Assembly (NCBI GenBank): GCA_964344935.1
Contig: CAYFPL010000003.1
Location: forward strand, 248,001 to 312,000
DNA length: 64,000 nucleotides
Source of the DNA: GCA-2731375 sp964344935
GTDB taxonomy: Bacteria > Pseudomonadota > Alphaproteobacteria > GCA-2731375
Direction of reading: 5' to 3'
Shown here: positions 62,851 to 64,000 of the stretch, one piece after another
Layout: each line of letters begins with the position of its first letter
Position numbering within the stretch: position 1 is the first letter of the stretch
Made by a program: the position numbers and the translations under genes
Notes under the pieces: generated by a model
What the model was told of the DNA's origin: nothing
Database searches by the model: none
What the model saw: only the letters and a program-made list of their open reading frames with translations

Positions 62851-63846
62851 ATGCGCGCGCTGATTTGCCGAAATTGGGGCGATATCGATAGTTTGGAGAT
62901 GGCCGACGTTCCCGCCCCGGAACCAGGACCCGGCCAGGTGTTGTTGGATATTGTCGCAACATCGGCCAACTATGCCGATGTCATCATGGTGGCGGGCAAC
63001 TATCAGACCAAGCCCGCCTTTCCCTTTGCGCCGGGACTGGAAGGTGCGGGGCGGATCGCCAAGCTGGGCGATGGCGTCGAGAATTTGCAGGTCGGCGATG
63101 CGGTGATGGCAAAACTGGCCCATGGCGGCTTCGCCGAGCAAGCGGTGGCAGAGGCCGGCGAGGCCTGGCCACTGTTCGATGGCATGACCTTCGCCGACGG
63201 TGCCGCATTCGGGGTGGTTTATCTTTCCGCTCACGTCGCGATGCGGTGGCAAGCCCGGTTGGAAGCGGACGAAACCTTGCTGGTGCTGGGGGCGGCTGGG
63301 GGCTCAGGCATGGCGGCGGTGGAGATCGGCAAGGCCATGGGCGCCCGTGTGATCGGCGCTGCCAGCAGCGAGGATAAATGCCGTGCGGCCCTGGAACATG
63401 GCGCCGACCACGCAGTGAACTACGGCGAGGTCAATCTGAAAGACCAGGTGATGTCCTTGACCGACGGATTGGGTGCCGATGTCTGTTTCGACCCTGTCGG
63501 CGGTGATCTCTTCCACAATGCCTTTTCCGCCCTGGGTTGGGGCGGGCGGCATATTCATTTCGGTTTCGTCGCAGGCGTTCCCCGGGTTTCGGCCAACCGG
63601 TTGCTGGTCAAGCACCGCTCCGCCATGGGCTCGTCGTTGCGCTACTTCCAGGGCCGGCGGCCGGATCTGTTGGCCCGCTCCATGGAGGAACTGGCCGAGG
63701 CCCATGGCAATGGCGCCTTCAATCCGGTGATCAGCCATCGCCTGCCGCTGGAACGGGGCGTCGAGGCTTTGCGCCTGCTGACCGAACGTCGGGCCATCGG
63801 CAAGGTTGTGGTGGAGGTGGCACCTGAAATGGAGATTGCCACGTGA
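62851..63846 (+). CDS. NADPH:quinone oxidoreductase-like MDR protein
   Basis: 331 residues from ATG 62851 with GAGGAAGAG upstream. A GroES-like N-terminus without zinc ligands, and the nucleotide loop LGAAGGSGMAAVEIGKAMGA, place it in the zinc-free MDR quinone reductase group. May act on quinones or enoyl thioesters. It overlaps the next crotonase gene by 4 bases (GTGA), so the pair probably shares a pathway. Confidence 0.88.
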   Translation: MRALICRNWGDIDSLEMADVPAPEPGPGQVLLDIVATSANYADVIMVAGNYQTKPAFPFAPGLEGAGRIAKLGDGVENLQVGDAVMAKLAHGGFAEQAVAEAGEAWPLFDGMTFADGAAFGVVYLSAHVAMRWQARLEADETLLVLGAAGGSGMAAVEIGKAMGARVIGAASSEDKCRAALEHGADHAVNYGEVNLKDQVMSLTDGLGADVCFDPVGGDLFHNAFSALGWGGRHIHFGFVAGVPRVSANRLLVKHRSAMGSSLRYFQGRRPDLLARSMEELAEAHGNGAFNPVISHRLPLERGVEALRLLTERRAIGKVVVEVAPEMEIAT

Positions 63847-64000
63847 CCTTGATTGTCAGGGACCATGGCCCGCACATCGCCATCATTACCATGGACAATC
63901 AGGCCAAACGTAATGCGCTTAGCCGCGACGACCTGCGTGAACTGGGGGATCTGTGGCTGCGCCTGCAGGACGGCCTCCACCGTTGCCTGATCCTGACGGG
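63843..64000 (+). CDS. Enoyl-CoA hydratase/isomerase family protein, partial
   Basis: GTG start at 63843; the right end is cut by the window after about 52 codons. ITMDNQAKRNALSRDDLREL is the crotonase N-terminus. Catalytic residues are beyond the edge. Confidence 0.8.
   Translation, partial: MTLIVRDHGPHIAIITMDNQAKRNALSRDDLRELGDLWLRLQDGLHRCLILT

Overview
The window is a high-GC chromosomal segment of an alphaproteobacterium, most likely of the Rhodospirillales type. The evidence is a dense set of housekeeping genes in alphaproteobacterial order (aroA-cmk-rpsA, sppA-ihfB-lapA-trpF-trpB-trpA-accD-folC, addB-addA-trxA), the alphaproteobacterial zinc-ribbon family TIGR02300, CpdR, a B12-dependent ribonucleotide reductase, and an aa3-type cytochrome c oxidase operon with ctaB, a CoxF-like gene, ctaG, coxC, DUF983 and SURF1. 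No phage, insertion sequence or CRISPR array was seen.

Layout. 1-1.4 kb: end of a type IV pilus-like locus (PilN-like, then a PilO-like protein with a PilP-like C-terminus). 1.4-10.4 kb: an SDR, a membrane protein, a MurU-like nucleotidyltransferase, addB, addA and trxA. 10.4-21.3 kb: eleven genes on the minus strand from aroA to folC, covering aromatic amino acid synthesis, translation, DNA architecture, fatty acid and folate synthesis; several are joined by 4-base ATGA or GTGA overlaps. 21.5-27.7 kb: TIGR02300 protein, tRNA-Ala(GGC), a patch of small poorly conserved genes that looks like an accessory insertion zone, an SDR with a 48-residue membrane protein, and a divergent secreted/DUF2145/lipoprotein cluster. 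A pair of matching operator-like palindromes flanks a promoter between them. 27.7-37.5 kb: nrdJ, an acyltransferase, a YdcF-family protein, ftsX/ftsE, a zinc-ribbon/DUF3426 protein, hpt, cpdR, a DnaB-C-domain-only ATPase and tldD. 37.5-44 kb: the cytochrome oxidase operon behind a 364-base structured regulatory region with a RegR/RegA-type box. 44-51 kb: M32 carboxypeptidase, thrC, M16 peptidase, GNAT, DUF167 and a PAS-GGDEF-EAL protein. 51-56.7 kb: an accessory catabolic block (two polysaccharide-deacetylase-fold proteins, SMP-30 lactonase, family III CoA-transferase, Baeyer-Villiger-type monooxygenase). 56.8-64 kb: two paralogous Sel1-repeat proteins around two small membrane proteins, wecC/wecB, and crotonase/quinone reductase genes running off the right edge.

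Most of the window is core metabolism. The parts most worth following up are the candidate ketone-lactone-acyl-CoA module at 51-56.7 kb, the twin-operator promoter at 25.3 kb, the putative redox-regulated cox leader at 37.5-37.9 kb, the stand-alone DnaB-like ATPase behind tldD, the Sel1 paralogue cassette, and enzyme relatives that lack family catalytic residues (SDR at 1.4 kb, crotonase at 62 kb, GGDEF at 50 kb). All functional assignments are from reading motifs; no database search was run.
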